Positions 1 through 7,514 of a stretch of 14,302 nucleotides of DNA are shown piece after piece. The translations under genes and the position numbers were made by a program. The number at the start of each line of letters is the position of its first letter. The first letter of the stretch is position 1. The notes beneath the pieces were generated by a model that had not been told where the DNA came from, made no database searches, and worked only from the letters and a program-made list of their open reading frames with translations. Source of the stretch: Gemmatimonadota bacterium (lineage in GTDB: Bacteria > Gemmatimonadota > Gemmatimonadetes > Gemmatimonadales > GWC2-71-9); NCBI GenBank assembly GCA_003221985.1, contig QHUQ01000167.1:1-14302 (forward strand). The letters are read 5' to 3'.

Positions 1-495
1 ATCGCCGAGGCCGGCGTTCACCACCCGCACGCCTGCGCAGCGCCCGCGTAGGCGCTGTTCCAACTGGGCAGGCAGCGTCTGATCGTCGTTTACGAAGTCG
101 CCATACACGAAGGAGTCGCCGGTAAACAGAATGCGCAATTCTCCGGGCGGCTTGCGCGCGGCAAGTTCCCCGCCCCGGTAACCCAGACTGTTGGTGGTCA
201 CAAAGAGCGGCAGCCGCGGATTGCTGCGGTCGATGAGGCGCTGACCTGGCGACAGGATGCCGGGGACGGACGAGAATTCCTTCTCGGTTACTGAGTTCAC
301 GCCGTTGGTGGGCGCCGCTCCCAGTACCCGCAATAGGCCTTCAACCACCACGAGGCCGGCCAGCAGACCGGCTCCGACAGCGATGCCACGAATGAGAACC
401 TGCCGCACCCTCTCCTGCCCATCGTCACGGAGGGAGGGCGCCACCGCCGAGCTCGCCGGGCGCATCAGTTCTGCCGAACGATCGACGTCACTCAT
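1..495 (-). CDS. Membrane-anchored SGNH/GDSL-family hydrolase, N-terminal part (cut by window edge)
   Basis: Only the first 165 codons are in the window; the C-terminus lies beyond the left edge. An arginine-containing N-terminus is followed by one hydrophobic segment at about residues 34-55, probably a signal anchor. The SGNH core then starts with NSLGYRGGE (102-110) and RILFTGDSFVYGDF (121-134), the GDS serine being the nucleophile of block I. VVNAGLGD (158-165) follows at the edge. In polysaccharide loci such proteins usually add or remove acetyl or other ester groups on sugars outside the membrane; that role is inferred here. The ATG overlaps the stop of the upstream methyltransferase in an ATGA, so the two genes are translationally coupled. 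The catalytic Asp-His block cannot be seen, so activity cannot be judged. Confidence 0.85.
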   Translation of the reverse strand, partial: MSDVDRSAELMRPASSAVAPSLRDDGQERVRQVLIRGIAVGAGLLAGLVVVEGLLRVLGAAPTNGVNSVTEKEFSSVPGILSPGQRLIDRSNPRLPLFVTTNSLGYRGGELAARKPPGELRILFTGDSFVYGDFVNDDQTLPAQLEQRLRGRCAGVRVVNAGLGD

Positions 496-1169
496 CTGTC
501 GGGGGTCGACCTCGGGCGTGCGGCGAGCGGGGTAGCGCGGGCGTGCATGATCACAGCCCCGACGTCCTCACCGCCCTCCACTGGAATGGCACCCTGGATG
601 ACCTCCTGAAACCCCGCCCCATGGAGCATGGCGACGAGTGACGGAGCGACGTCGGGCGGTTGCCGAGGGGATTGGTCGCGCTCCAGCAGATGCAGATCCC
701 CACCGGCCTGAAGCACCCGGTGCATCTCGCCCAGCACTTCCGCCGGGTCGCTACACCGGTCCAGTGCAACGGTCGACAGCACGCTCTGGAAGAATCCGCT
801 CGGGCACGGGAGTCGCGACCCGTCCCACAGCTTGAACTCGAGAGCTCCGGGCACGCCGCGGAGCGCCGTGGCGCGATCCACGAGCGCCGCAGACGTGTCC
901 ACCCCGCACACATACCCCCTACGCACGCGGCGCCAAGCCTCCTCTACGATCCAGCCGTCTCCGCATTCGATGAATAGCAGTCGCTGCCACGCCTGGATTT
1001 TTGCCCGATCGAGCAGCAGGAGGCTGCTGGCGCGTTGCAACGTATCGCGCTCGGCGGCAGCGTCGGAGCGAAGGCGGGGCAGGATCACGTTCGATGGTGC
1101 AGCAACGGTTGTGCCAGCAGCGTCCGCACTGTCGTTCGCACGCAACAGAACATCATGGCGGTGAAGCAC
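492..1169 (-). CDS. Class I SAM-dependent methyltransferase
   Basis: A 225-residue protein with a Rossmann-type methyltransferase core. Motif I is LLFIECGDGW (64-73), a slightly unusual glycine loop ending in Trp. The acidic end of strand 2 is VCGVD (87-91). WDGSRLP (115-121) and DPAEVLGEMHRVLQAGG (141-157) follow, matching the Methyltransf_11 pattern. The substrate cannot be read from sequence; the context suggests a sugar or a lipid-linked intermediate. The open frame starts at GTG with no clear Shine-Dalgarno. Another GTG at residue 28 (position 1089) would still keep the whole domain, so the start is uncertain. It begins 23 bases after the GT4 gene and overlaps the SGNH hydrolase by 4 bases, so it sits inside the operon. 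Confidence 0.85.
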   Translation of the reverse strand: MLHRHDVLLRANDSADAAGTTVAAPSNVILPRLRSDAAAERDTLQRASSLLLLDRAKIQAWQRLLFIECGDGWIVEEAWRRVRRGYVCGVDTSAALVDRATALRGVPGALEFKLWDGSRLPCPSGFFQSVLSTVALDRCSDPAEVLGEMHRVLQAGGDLHLLERDQSPRQPPDVAPSLVAMLHGAGFQEVIQGAIPVEGGEDVGAVIMHARATPLAARPRSTPDR

Positions 1170-1192
1170 CTACTTGTAGCGCCGGTGCAGCT

Positions 1193-2326
1193 TCACCCCG
1201 CTGCCGTCCGCGAACCGAGGGCGTCCGTGTAAAGGTGCAGATAACCGTCGACCATCGTCTCGACGGTGAATGCTCGGTCCGCCCGCGCGCGGGCCGCGTG
1301 GCCGAGGCGGCACCGCAGAGCGCTGTCGTCGAGTAACCGAGCGAGCGCCGACGCGAGCGACGCCGGATCGTCCGGCGGCACGAGCAACGCCTCCCGCTCC
1401 GGGGTCACAACCTCGGGCACGCCGCCCACCGCCGATGCAGCGATGCCTTTCCCCGCGAACATCGCCTCGAGCAGGGCCAGGGGCACCCCTTCAGACCGTG
1501 ATGGCAACGCGAAGACGTCGGCTGCCGCGAGCAGGTCTGCGACATCCTCGCGATAACCCAGCAGATGTACGCGATCCGCGAAACCCTGGGCGGCCGCGTA
1601 GGCGCGCAATGTGTCGTTCTCTTCGCCCCGCCCCGCGATTGCCACGTGGCAACGGGCTAATCCAGGCCTATCCAGCAGGGTGCGCAGCGCCTGCAGCAGC
1701 ACGATGTGACCCTTGACGGGATAGAGGTTGCCGATCGCGACAATCAGCGGTTCTTCATCACCGATGCCCAGCTCGCGACGCACTCCGTCAGGAGAGCCGA
1801 CGACCGGCCGGATGCCGTTGTGCAGCACGCGAATTGTATCGCGCGGGAGTCGCAACACACTCGACAGATCCGCCTGGAGCGCAGCGGACACGGCGACCGC
1901 TCCGGCACTGCGGGCCGCCGCCCAGCGCAGCGCCACGCGCCGGCTCCATCGGCCCGCAAAGTACTGCCCGCCGTGCATCGTGATGATATGCGGTCGACGC
2001 AGCAGTGCGGCGACGGCCGCCCCGTACACGGCCATCATGAAGTCGTGGCTATGGACGAGCTGGACGCGCCGCCGCCGCAACGCGGTGACGAGTCCCAGCA
2101 GGCACCGCCAATCGAGGTTGCGTCGAATCACGAACAGTTCCGGCGTGAACCCCCGCCGCCGGAATTCGTCCGCCAGCCACCCACAGCCATTGCCGGGGCC
2201 GACCGGGCACACCGCGTGCCCGCGATCGCGCAGCGCCTCGGCGAGTTGCAGCATCATCTTCTCCGCGCCCGCGGGTCCGTCCGACTCGCTGAGCAGCGCG
2301 ATGCTCAGCGGCGCCGCTTGCCTCAC
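1193..2326 (-). CDS. Glycosyltransferase family 4 (GT-B fold)
   Basis: A 377-residue retaining GT-B glycosyltransferase, expected to act at the cytoplasmic membrane on a lipid-linked glycan using a nucleotide sugar. The N-terminal acceptor domain has SIALLSESDGPAGAEKM (8-24) and VHSHD (91-95). The donor domain begins near IVAIGNLYPVKGH (195-207). The EX7E motif lies in SRSEGVPLALLEAMFAGKG (276-294), with Glu279 and Glu287 as the usual catalytic and nucleotide-binding pair, and GGVPEVV (301-307) follows. Length is normal for the family. The frame is open upstream to 2401, but that would overlap the FkbM gene by 68 bases and adds an unconserved stretch. The GTG at 2326, 7 bases after the FkbM stop, is the better start. 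The sugar specificity is unknown. Confidence 0.92.
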   Translation of the reverse strand: MRQAAPLSIALLSESDGPAGAEKMMLQLAEALRDRGHAVCPVGPGNGCGWLADEFRRRGFTPELFVIRRNLDWRCLLGLVTALRRRRVQLVHSHDFMMAVYGAAVAALLRRPHIITMHGGQYFAGRWSRRVALRWAAARSAGAVAVSAALQADLSSVLRLPRDTIRVLHNGIRPVVGSPDGVRRELGIGDEEPLIVAIGNLYPVKGHIVLLQALRTLLDRPGLARCHVAIAGRGEENDTLRAYAAAQGFADRVHLLGYREDVADLLAAADVFALPSRSEGVPLALLEAMFAGKGIAASAVGGVPEVVTPEREALLVPPDDPASLASALARLLDDSALRCRLGHAARARADRAFTVETMVDGYLHLYTDALGSRTAAG

Positions 2327-2333
2327 CGCTGGG

Positions 2334-3164
2334 TCAGCGCGCTGCGTGGACGTCGTACCAGTTGGACGTGATGGTTTCACGCACGTAGTACAGCCACGCA
2401 TACGCTACGTCTTCCACCGAACGCCACGGTCCATCGGTGTCCTCCGCCATTGGACCGGAGCTCATAGAAGAGTCTGGAGGACGGGGGGTCGACAACCGCA
2501 GCGTGCCGGCGTCTCCTGTTCGTTCCGGACGCATCAGCCGAACGGCCCGAACCAGACCGGGGACTCGCCGCAGCTGCGCCTTGGCCAGCCGGGACAGCGT
2601 CGCGGTTGCCAGACACATCGAGTGCAGTGGCGGCGGCACAGCCTGCCGGAAGGTGAGCTGGTCGATGAGCTTGAAACGGGTGTAGCCGGCGTTCGCCAGC
2701 AGGAAGAGATTTTCCAGGCGTCCCTCAGACGCCTCGAACGACACGTAGGCCGGTGCATCGGCGGTATCGATGTCGCGCAAACACACGTGCTCCGCGCCTT
2801 CTATGTCCACCTTGAGGTAGAACGGCACGCCGTACTCCTGCACCAGGCTGCGCAACGATCGGGCCTGCACGGCGACGGCGTGAGTAGCCAAGTCTCCTCG
2901 CGAGGCGAGCGCGGGATCGAGCGAGCTCCAGACACCGCCATTCCCCTCCGAGACGAAGAAACTCGCGACCCCCTCCTCCGGCGCCAGTCCCACGTTGAGC
3001 AGGATCAGCCGGCCGGCGCGAATCTCATCCTCAAAGCGCCCCTCACAGAAGGCAACCATTTCCGGGTTGGCGTCAACGCCCACCACACGGAAGCCGCGCC
3101 GCAGGTAGTGAGCCGTGTCTTCCCCGTTGTTGACGCCGATGTCGAAAACGAGGTCACGCTCCAT
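2334..3164 (-). CDS. FkbM-family methyltransferase
   Basis: A 276-residue SAM-dependent methyltransferase of the FkbM type, which O-methylates sugars or other hydroxyls. Visible motifs are LVFDIGVNNGEDTAHYL (5-21) for SAM binding, GVDANPEM (29-36) and FYLKVDIEGAEH (115-126), the family hallmark. The tail ends in EDTDGPWRSVED and NWYDVHAAR, typical of the FkbM C-terminus. The frame opens at an ATG 45 bases earlier, but the ATG at 3164 has GGAG 8 bases upstream and starts directly before the conserved core, so it was chosen. It lies between the GT2 gene (156-base gap upstream) and the GT4 gene (7-base gap). That context suggests methylation of the sugar chain built by these transferases. Confidence 0.92.
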   Translation of the reverse strand: MERDLVFDIGVNNGEDTAHYLRRGFRVVGVDANPEMVAFCEGRFEDEIRAGRLILLNVGLAPEEGVASFFVSEGNGGVWSSLDPALASRGDLATHAVAVQARSLRSLVQEYGVPFYLKVDIEGAEHVCLRDIDTADAPAYVSFEASEGRLENLFLLANAGYTRFKLIDQLTFRQAVPPPLHSMCLATATLSRLAKAQLRRVPGLVRAVRLMRPERTGDAGTLRLSTPRPPDSSMSSGPMAEDTDGPWRSVEDVAYAWLYYVRETITSNWYDVHAAR

Positions 3165-3172
3165 GTCGTGTT

Positions 3173-3176
3173 CTCC
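3173..3176 (-). promoter_or_regulatory. Ribosome binding site deciding the FkbM start
   Basis: GGAG read on the minus strand, 8 bases before the ATG at 3164. The alternative in-frame ATG at 3209 would place this site inside the coding region. Confidence 0.6.
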
Positions 3177-3320
3177 GGTGTCGGGGTCAGCGGGCAGGTG
3201 CCCGGGCATACCTGTCGCTGCGATAGGTGGCAGGAACGGTGCCAGGGGAAGATGCGCCGCCGGGGACTGCGATCCCCCGCACGTGTTGCACTGGCGCGAC
3301 AGATGGTACGGCCAGGTCCG

Positions 3321-4355
3321 TCACCGGCGTATCAGGCGCTTGAGCGTGTGCAACGCCCGCAGTGCACTCGGCGGCAGCAGGCTCGCCGCGAAGATCCCGA
3401 GTGATTTGGCCGACGGCCCTGCCCCCGACTGCCATGCGGCAACCACGGCCTGCCGCGCCAGCACGCGGTCCAGCCTCGCGAGGTGGGCATACGCCAATCG
3501 CAGCAGCAGGCGACGCCGGCCGTCCCGGTACGCCCGTTTGACCGCCGCTGTGGGCGGGCGGCGTAACCCAACCGCGCGATCCACGCTGGTCAGCGCATTA
3601 CGGACCAGCGAAACGGTGTTGCGCGGCGACACGTTGTGGTCCGCCAGACCCACGCGCCACCGCACGAGCGGCTCCAGGATGATCGCGACCGGCGACATCG
3701 CCGCTACGCGGTGAAAGTACTCGGTATCTTGGGCCACCAGCATCGACGGATCAAACCCTCCCACTCGCTCGCACAGGCCTCGCTGCATTACCGTGCATTG
3801 GGGCGTTGCGAAATTCCCCTCGAACAAGAGCTCGAAGGCATCGCCGGTGTACACGGAACGACGGGCGCCGGCAGCCGCAACCGAGGTTGGCATCATCGCG
3901 CTCGCAAAGAACCGCTCCGGCTCGACAGCGAGGTCACGAAAGACGGGAAAGGACCGGGCGAATCCCTGCGGCGGCGGCAGCGGTCGCCCCTCCACGTCGA
4001 TCACGAGAGCATCCGACATCGACCAACGGACTTGCGGGAGGGCGTGATGCACCGCGAGATGAATCTCGAGCTTCCGCGGTTCCCAGAGATCGTCGGAATC
4101 CAGGAACGCGACGTAGTCGCCTCTGACTTCGTGCAGCCCGCGGTTGCGCGCGACCGCTGCGCCCGCGTGCTCCTGCGGGATGTGACGAACAGGAGGTCCG
4201 AGCTGAGCGCACAGCTCCCTGGTGTCATCCGTCGACCCGTCGTCGACAACCAGGATCTCAAGAGGTGGGTGGCTCTGCTGTAAGGCCGACCTGATCGCGT
4301 AACCGAGCCAGTGAGCCCGATTGTACGTCGGAATCACGACCGACACTGTGGTCAC
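3321..4355 (-). CDS. Glycosyltransferase family 2 (GT-A fold)
   Basis: A 344-residue inverting glycosyltransferase. The GT-A core is clear: VSVVIPTYNRAHWL (4-17), LEILVVDDGSTDDT (32-45), AGAAVARNRGL (64-74) and VAFLDSDDLW (82-91), where DSDD is the metal and nucleotide-binding DXD-type motif. A later QDTEYFHRVA holds the expected ED-like catalytic region. The C-terminus is basic and ends in KRLIRR, with no clear membrane helix. It starts at GTG with a strong AGGAGG in front. It is the first gene of the leftward operon, divergent from the deacetylase at 4537. It probably adds a sugar to a lipid-linked exopolysaccharide precursor; the sugar is unknown. Confidence 0.92.
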   Translation of the reverse strand: MTTVSVVIPTYNRAHWLGYAIRSALQQSHPPLEILVVDDGSTDDTRELCAQLGPPVRHIPQEHAGAAVARNRGLHEVRGDYVAFLDSDDLWEPRKLEIHLAVHHALPQVRWSMSDALVIDVEGRPLPPPQGFARSFPVFRDLAVEPERFFASAMMPTSVAAAGARRSVYTGDAFELLFEGNFATPQCTVMQRGLCERVGGFDPSMLVAQDTEYFHRVAAMSPVAIILEPLVRWRVGLADHNVSPRNTVSLVRNALTSVDRAVGLRRPPTAAVKRAYRDGRRRLLLRLAYAHLARLDRVLARQAVVAAWQSGAGPSAKSLGIFAASLLPPSALRALHTLKRLIRR

Positions 4356-4536
4356 GGGCCTCCTCCTCGCTCACGCTTGCACCGGTCAAGATCTGTACCG
4401 CTTCAACGCGAGGTCCTTACCGGTGCGGGCGGCCTCTCCTGTGGCGTGCCCGCCACATGACCGCGCTGCGCTGACGCAAGCACCATCGGGCATACAAGTT
4501 GCTTCGCTTCCCTGCCAGCCTAACTGTGGACTCACC
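4356..4536. promoter_or_regulatory. Divergent intergenic region between GT2 and deacetylase genes
   Basis: About 180 bases separate the leftward GT2 gene from the likely start of the rightward deacetylase, so promoters for both directions are expected here. No convincing -35/-10 pair or operator repeat could be picked out by eye. The deacetylase frame remains open leftward across the region to 4321, but the translation is Pro/Cys-rich and unlike the family. Confidence 0.35.
4359..4367 (-). promoter_or_regulatory. Strong ribosome binding site for the GT2 gene
   Basis: Minus-strand AGGAGGAGG lies just before the GTG start at 4355, and an AGGAGG core sits 6 bases away. It supports GTG as the true start of the glycosyltransferase. 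Confidence 0.7.
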
Positions 4537-5448
4537 TTGAGGTTGGCGTCGTTGTGCTACGCGGCATTGCGGGTCTCGGGGTTGATCAGCCTCGCTCGTC
4601 GGCTCTCGAACGGTGGCGTCATTCTCAGTTACCACAACGTCGTTGCAGAAACCGATGCCGGTCGCTCTGACAAGCTGGGCCTGCACATGGCGTTACCCAC
4701 CTTCGAGCGGCAGATGCGCTGGCTCGCGCGCAACTACGAGGTGGTCCGGCTCGCAGAGTTCGTCGACCGTTCCTCACGCCGTGAATCGCTGCGCGGGGTG
4801 GCGGCCGTAACGTTCGACGACGCCTATCGCGGCGTCTTCGATCACGCGTGGCCGCTCCTTCAGGGACTGAACCTCCCGGCAACGGTCTTTATCGTCGCTG
4901 AGGCGTGCGGGCGCGACGAAGGGTTCTGGTGGGACGACCCGGAAGTGCTGCGCGCGTATTCTCCGGCTCAGCGGCAACGCTGGCTCACCGCCTGCCGGGG
5001 AGACGGCACGACAATTCTGGAGGCTCTGCCGGCACGTCGCGACCGGTCGCGACCGCTCTCGCGCAGACCCGCCGCGTGGCATGCGATCACACAGGCGGCC
5101 GCGTCCGGGTTGCAGCTCGGCGTGCATTCGGCAACCCATCCGTCGCTCCCGACCCTGGAGGACCGCGACCTCCAGCGCGAGGTCGTCGAGAGCCGCGACA
5201 TCATCAGACACCGCACGGGCGTTACTCCGGAGTTCTTCGCCTACCCGTATGGCCTGTGGAACGATCGCGTGCGGCAGGCGGTGCGCGCGGCGGGATATCG
5301 CGCGGCCTTCACCCTCGATGACGGCGGCGAAGGGGCCACAGCCGACCGGTGGGCCATCCCCAGGGTCAACGTTCCGGCCGGCATTGAGGACGCGGCCTTC
5401 CAGGCGTGGACCGCAGGCCTTACGCTCCGGCACGGTCGCGGTTCATGA
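4537..5448 (+). CDS. NodB-type polysaccharide deacetylase
   Basis: A metal-dependent carbohydrate esterase 4 protein, about 303 residues from the chosen start. NodB motifs in order: GVILSYHNVV (27-36), AVTFDDAYRGVF (90-101) with the base and metal-binding Asp pair, GVHSATHPSL (195-204) with the two metal-binding His, and FAYPYGLW (234-241). A segment with WWDDPEVL (131-138) lies between motifs 1 and 2, as in deacetylases of exosortase-linked polysaccharide loci. It would remove N- or O-acetyl groups from the glycan. The start is uncertain. The frame opens at ATG 4321 inside the divergent GT2 gene, but homology-like sequence begins only around 4537, where TTG follows a weak GGA. The stop overlaps the next ATG (ATGA), coupling it to the GNAT-like gene. 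Confidence 0.87.
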   Translation: MRLASLCYAALRVSGLISLARRLSNGGVILSYHNVVAETDAGRSDKLGLHMALPTFERQMRWLARNYEVVRLAEFVDRSSRRESLRGVAAVTFDDAYRGVFDHAWPLLQGLNLPATVFIVAEACGRDEGFWWDDPEVLRAYSPAQRQRWLTACRGDGTTILEALPARRDRSRPLSRRPAAWHAITQAAASGLQLGVHSATHPSLPTLEDRDLQREVVESRDIIRHRTGVTPEFFAYPYGLWNDRVRQAVRAAGYRAAFTLDDGGEGATADRWAIPRVNVPAGIEDAAFQAWTAGLTLRHGRGS

Positions 5449-6614
5449 GCGCGCCCGCGGCCCGTTTGAACCCTAGGTCGGTGGCCACGATTCGAGTGAG
5501 GCGCTTCAGCAGCAGCGATGTCCCGGCAATCGAGCGCCTCAATGGCCGACTTGCCGCAGCCGGCCTGCCCCATCGCGTCGGTCGTGAAGCTCCTTGCGAT
5601 GACAAGGAGCCATCCCTCGACACCGCACCCATCATCGAGCGACTGTACGTAGCGGCCGACGGTGACGAAGTCCGCGGTGGCGTCTGGCTGAAGGAGCAGC
5701 TGTTTTGGTCGGCAGGGCGCCCGATCCGCGTTGGTTGGGCCAAGTACCTCGTCGCCGAGAGTCTCATCGACGCGACATCCGCGGGCGTACCGGCGGGCCT
5801 GTTATTCAGCCTGCTGCGGCAGCAGCCACGGCTCATGGGGTTGGGCATGGGCGGCCACGCCGGCCCGTATGCCAGGATCCTGGCCGCCGCGCGATGGGCG
5901 AGCTCCTCGCTCCCGTTGTTTTTCTGCCTGATTCATCCGTCACGAGTCCTGCGTCACCTATCATACGCGCGGACGACATCCTGGCGACGCATGCTCGCCG
6001 ACGGCCTCGCCTACAGTGGTCTCGCCTGGGCGGGGAATAGAATCCTGGCAGCCGCCTGTGCCGCGTTCAGGCGTAGACCGACACGCGGGTATACGTGGTC
6101 GGTCGTGGGCAGGTTCGACGCCTGGGCGGATGAACTCTGGGAGCGGTGCCGTGATTCCTACGGTTTCGTTGCCGTTCGCGACAGCCGTGCCCTGAACGCA
6201 CTCTACCCCGAAGGGTTCAGCTCTCTGACACGCCTTCGAGTCCAGCAGCGCGGTCGCGACGTGGGCTGGATCTGTGCTCGATCCATTGCTGCCGCCGGGA
6301 CCTGGTTCGAGCGACATTTCGGCACACTAAGGTTAGGGATTCTCACCGATAATCTCGCGCAGCCGGCTGATGCAAGCGGAGTGATGGAGGCGGGATTCCG
6401 CTATCTGGCCGATGCTGGCGCCGACGTGATCGTCACGTACCAGTCGCATCCCGCATGGTGCGCGGCAGCCTTCAACGTTGGCTTCCTGCGGGGGCCGAGC
6501 AATTGCGCGTTCTATCGGTCGCCCGCGGCCGAGTCGCTGATCGGGACGGCGGCCGGGCACGACCGTCGCTACCATCTCACGTGTAGCGACGGCGATGGCC
6601 CGGAGTCAGTTTGA
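5445..6614 (+). CDS. GNAT-like acyltransferase, probable two-domain protein of polysaccharide loci
   Basis: A 389-residue protein starting at the ATG that overlaps the deacetylase stop by four bases. The N-terminal half begins with IRVRRFSSSDVPAIERLN (16-33) and continues to EVRGGVWLKEQLFW (75-88), a GNAT-like beginning and central strands, then LGMGGHAGPYARIL (133-146). The second half has WSVVGRFDAWADELWERC (218-235), LRVQQRGRDVGWI (264-276) and a tail YHLTCSDGDGP (376-386). This resembles tandem GNAT/FemAB-fold proteins next to deacetylases in exosortase-associated glycan clusters; I recognise the pattern but cannot name a subfamily. A likely role is transfer of an acyl or aminoacyl group to the deacetylated sugar. 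Acyl-CoA versus acyl-ACP as donor cannot be told from sequence. Confidence 0.7.
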   Translation: MSAPAARLNPRSVATIRVRRFSSSDVPAIERLNGRLAAAGLPHRVGREAPCDDKEPSLDTAPIIERLYVAADGDEVRGGVWLKEQLFWSAGRPIRVGWAKYLVAESLIDATSAGVPAGLLFSLLRQQPRLMGLGMGGHAGPYARILAAARWASSSLPLFFCLIHPSRVLRHLSYARTTSWRRMLADGLAYSGLAWAGNRILAAACAAFRRRPTRGYTWSVVGRFDAWADELWERCRDSYGFVAVRDSRALNALYPEGFSSLTRLRVQQRGRDVGWICARSIAAAGTWFERHFGTLRLGILTDNLAQPADASGVMEAGFRYLADAGADVIVTYQSHPAWCAAAFNVGFLRGPSNCAFYRSPAAESLIGTAAGHDRRYHLTCSDGDGPESV

Positions 6615-6635
6615 TGCGCGCGTCGGAGCGGGATT

Positions 6636-7514
6636 CTACAGTTTGACGCCGGCAAGCATACCGTAGCCGAACCGGCCTTGCTTCCAGAACGCCTCCAGCA
6701 CGTCGCAAGCGGAGAGGAACTCGCGCCACAGGGTCTCGCCGACGAGCTCGATCACACGATCTCTGTGGGCGTGCGCGTTCAGGCGCCAGCCGTCGAACGT
6801 CGGCAGAGTCTGGGCGCTCAGGTCCTCCAGAACATCCACCCGCAGTCCACTCTCCTCGGCCAACGATCGATAGGTTTCGAGCGGTTCCATTTTCGCGCGG
6901 CCGAAGACGCGGTGCAGCAACAGGAACTCCTCGCGGTGCCTGACGATCTCGACCATGGGTAGCGGCGACCGCAGCACGATGTCGCCCACGGCAACGCGGC
7001 CACCCGGGCGGAGTACCCGGACACACTCGTCAAGCAGACGACGCTTGTCCAACATGAAGTGGGAGGATTGCAACACCCAGACACGGTCGAACGAGCCGGC
7101 CGGGAATCCGTTGTCCATGCCGTCACGTAGCCGGAACACAACCTGGCGTGTGAGCGCCCGGGCCCGCGAAAACTCGCGCGCCCGCTCGACTCCCTTTTTC
7201 CCGGTGGAGATCCCGGTAACCCGGCAGCCAAACTGCTCGGCCAGGAAGCAGGAGTTCTGACCGTCGCCGCAGCCCACGTCGAGGACGTCTAGTCCGGCGT
7301 TCAGTCGCGCGTGCTTCGCCAGGCGTCGCGTCAGGTTGTCCGTGGCGGCGTCGAGGTCTTCGTCAGGGGCTTCGAAGCAGCCGTAATGAAGGTTGCGGCC
7401 CATGAGCAATCTCCAGGCCGGCATGATACGATCGTAATGCACCTCGGGGTCGTGCTCCCACGGGGACTTGGCCCCCCCCCCCTCCCGATCGAGGCGCACT
7501 TCAGGAGCGTGCAT
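6636..7514 (-). CDS. Class I SAM-dependent methyltransferase with a poly-G tract near the start
   Basis: A 292-residue methyltransferase with a strong SAM site, LDVLDVGCGDGQNSCFLAEQ (75-94). Also present are GCRVTGISTGKKGVERA (96-112), a DG(M)-containing acidic loop (131-135), and RLLDECVRVLRPGGRVAVGD (159-178). This resembles small-molecule N/C/O-methyltransferases of the Methyltransf_11/25 type; the substrate is unknown. The frame extends to 7622, but the ATG at 7514 shares a base with the ligase stop (TGATG), so translation is coupled and this start is preferred. Codons 11-15 contain a run of 11 G, ahead of the conserved domain, which could slip. It is last in the ACP-ligase-methyltransferase operon, so its substrate may be ACP-linked or the product of that system. 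It faces the GNAT-like gene 21 bases away. Confidence 0.88.
   Translation of the reverse strand: MHAPEVRLDREGGGAKSPWEHDPEVHYDRIMPAWRLLMGRNLHYGCFEAPDEDLDAATDNLTRRLAKHARLNAGLDVLDVGCGDGQNSCFLAEQFGCRVTGISTGKKGVERAREFSRARALTRQVVFRLRDGMDNGFPAGSFDRVWVLQSSHFMLDKRRLLDECVRVLRPGGRVAVGDIVLRSPLPMVEIVRHREEFLLLHRVFGRAKMEPLETYRSLAEESGLRVDVLEDLSAQTLPTFDGWRLNAHAHRDRVIELVGETLWREFLSACDVLEAFWKQGRFGYGMLAGVKL
7472..7482 (-). repeat. Homopolymer tract, 11 G on the coding strand
   Basis: An uninterrupted run of 11 C on the plus strand lies within codons 11-15 of the methyltransferase beginning at 7514. Tracts of this length are prone to slipped-strand change and also to sequencing error. A change of one base would take the rest of the gene out of frame. 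Confidence 0.9.

Noticed and set aside
3261..3278. Short inverted repeat (GGGGA ... TCCCC) between the FkbM and GT2 genes
   Set aside because: Only 5 pairs and no T-run; expected by chance in GC-rich DNA, so not called a terminator.
1728..3404. 558-codon open frame on the plus strand
   Set aside because: Antisense to the GT4 and FkbM genes, both with full motif sets. The translation is Arg/Ser-rich and has no domain.
4321..4536. N-terminal extension of the first deacetylase back to ATG 4321
   Set aside because: It would overlap the 5' end of the divergent GT2 gene and its Shine-Dalgarno. The added sequence is Pro/Cys-rich and does not look like the family or a signal peptide.
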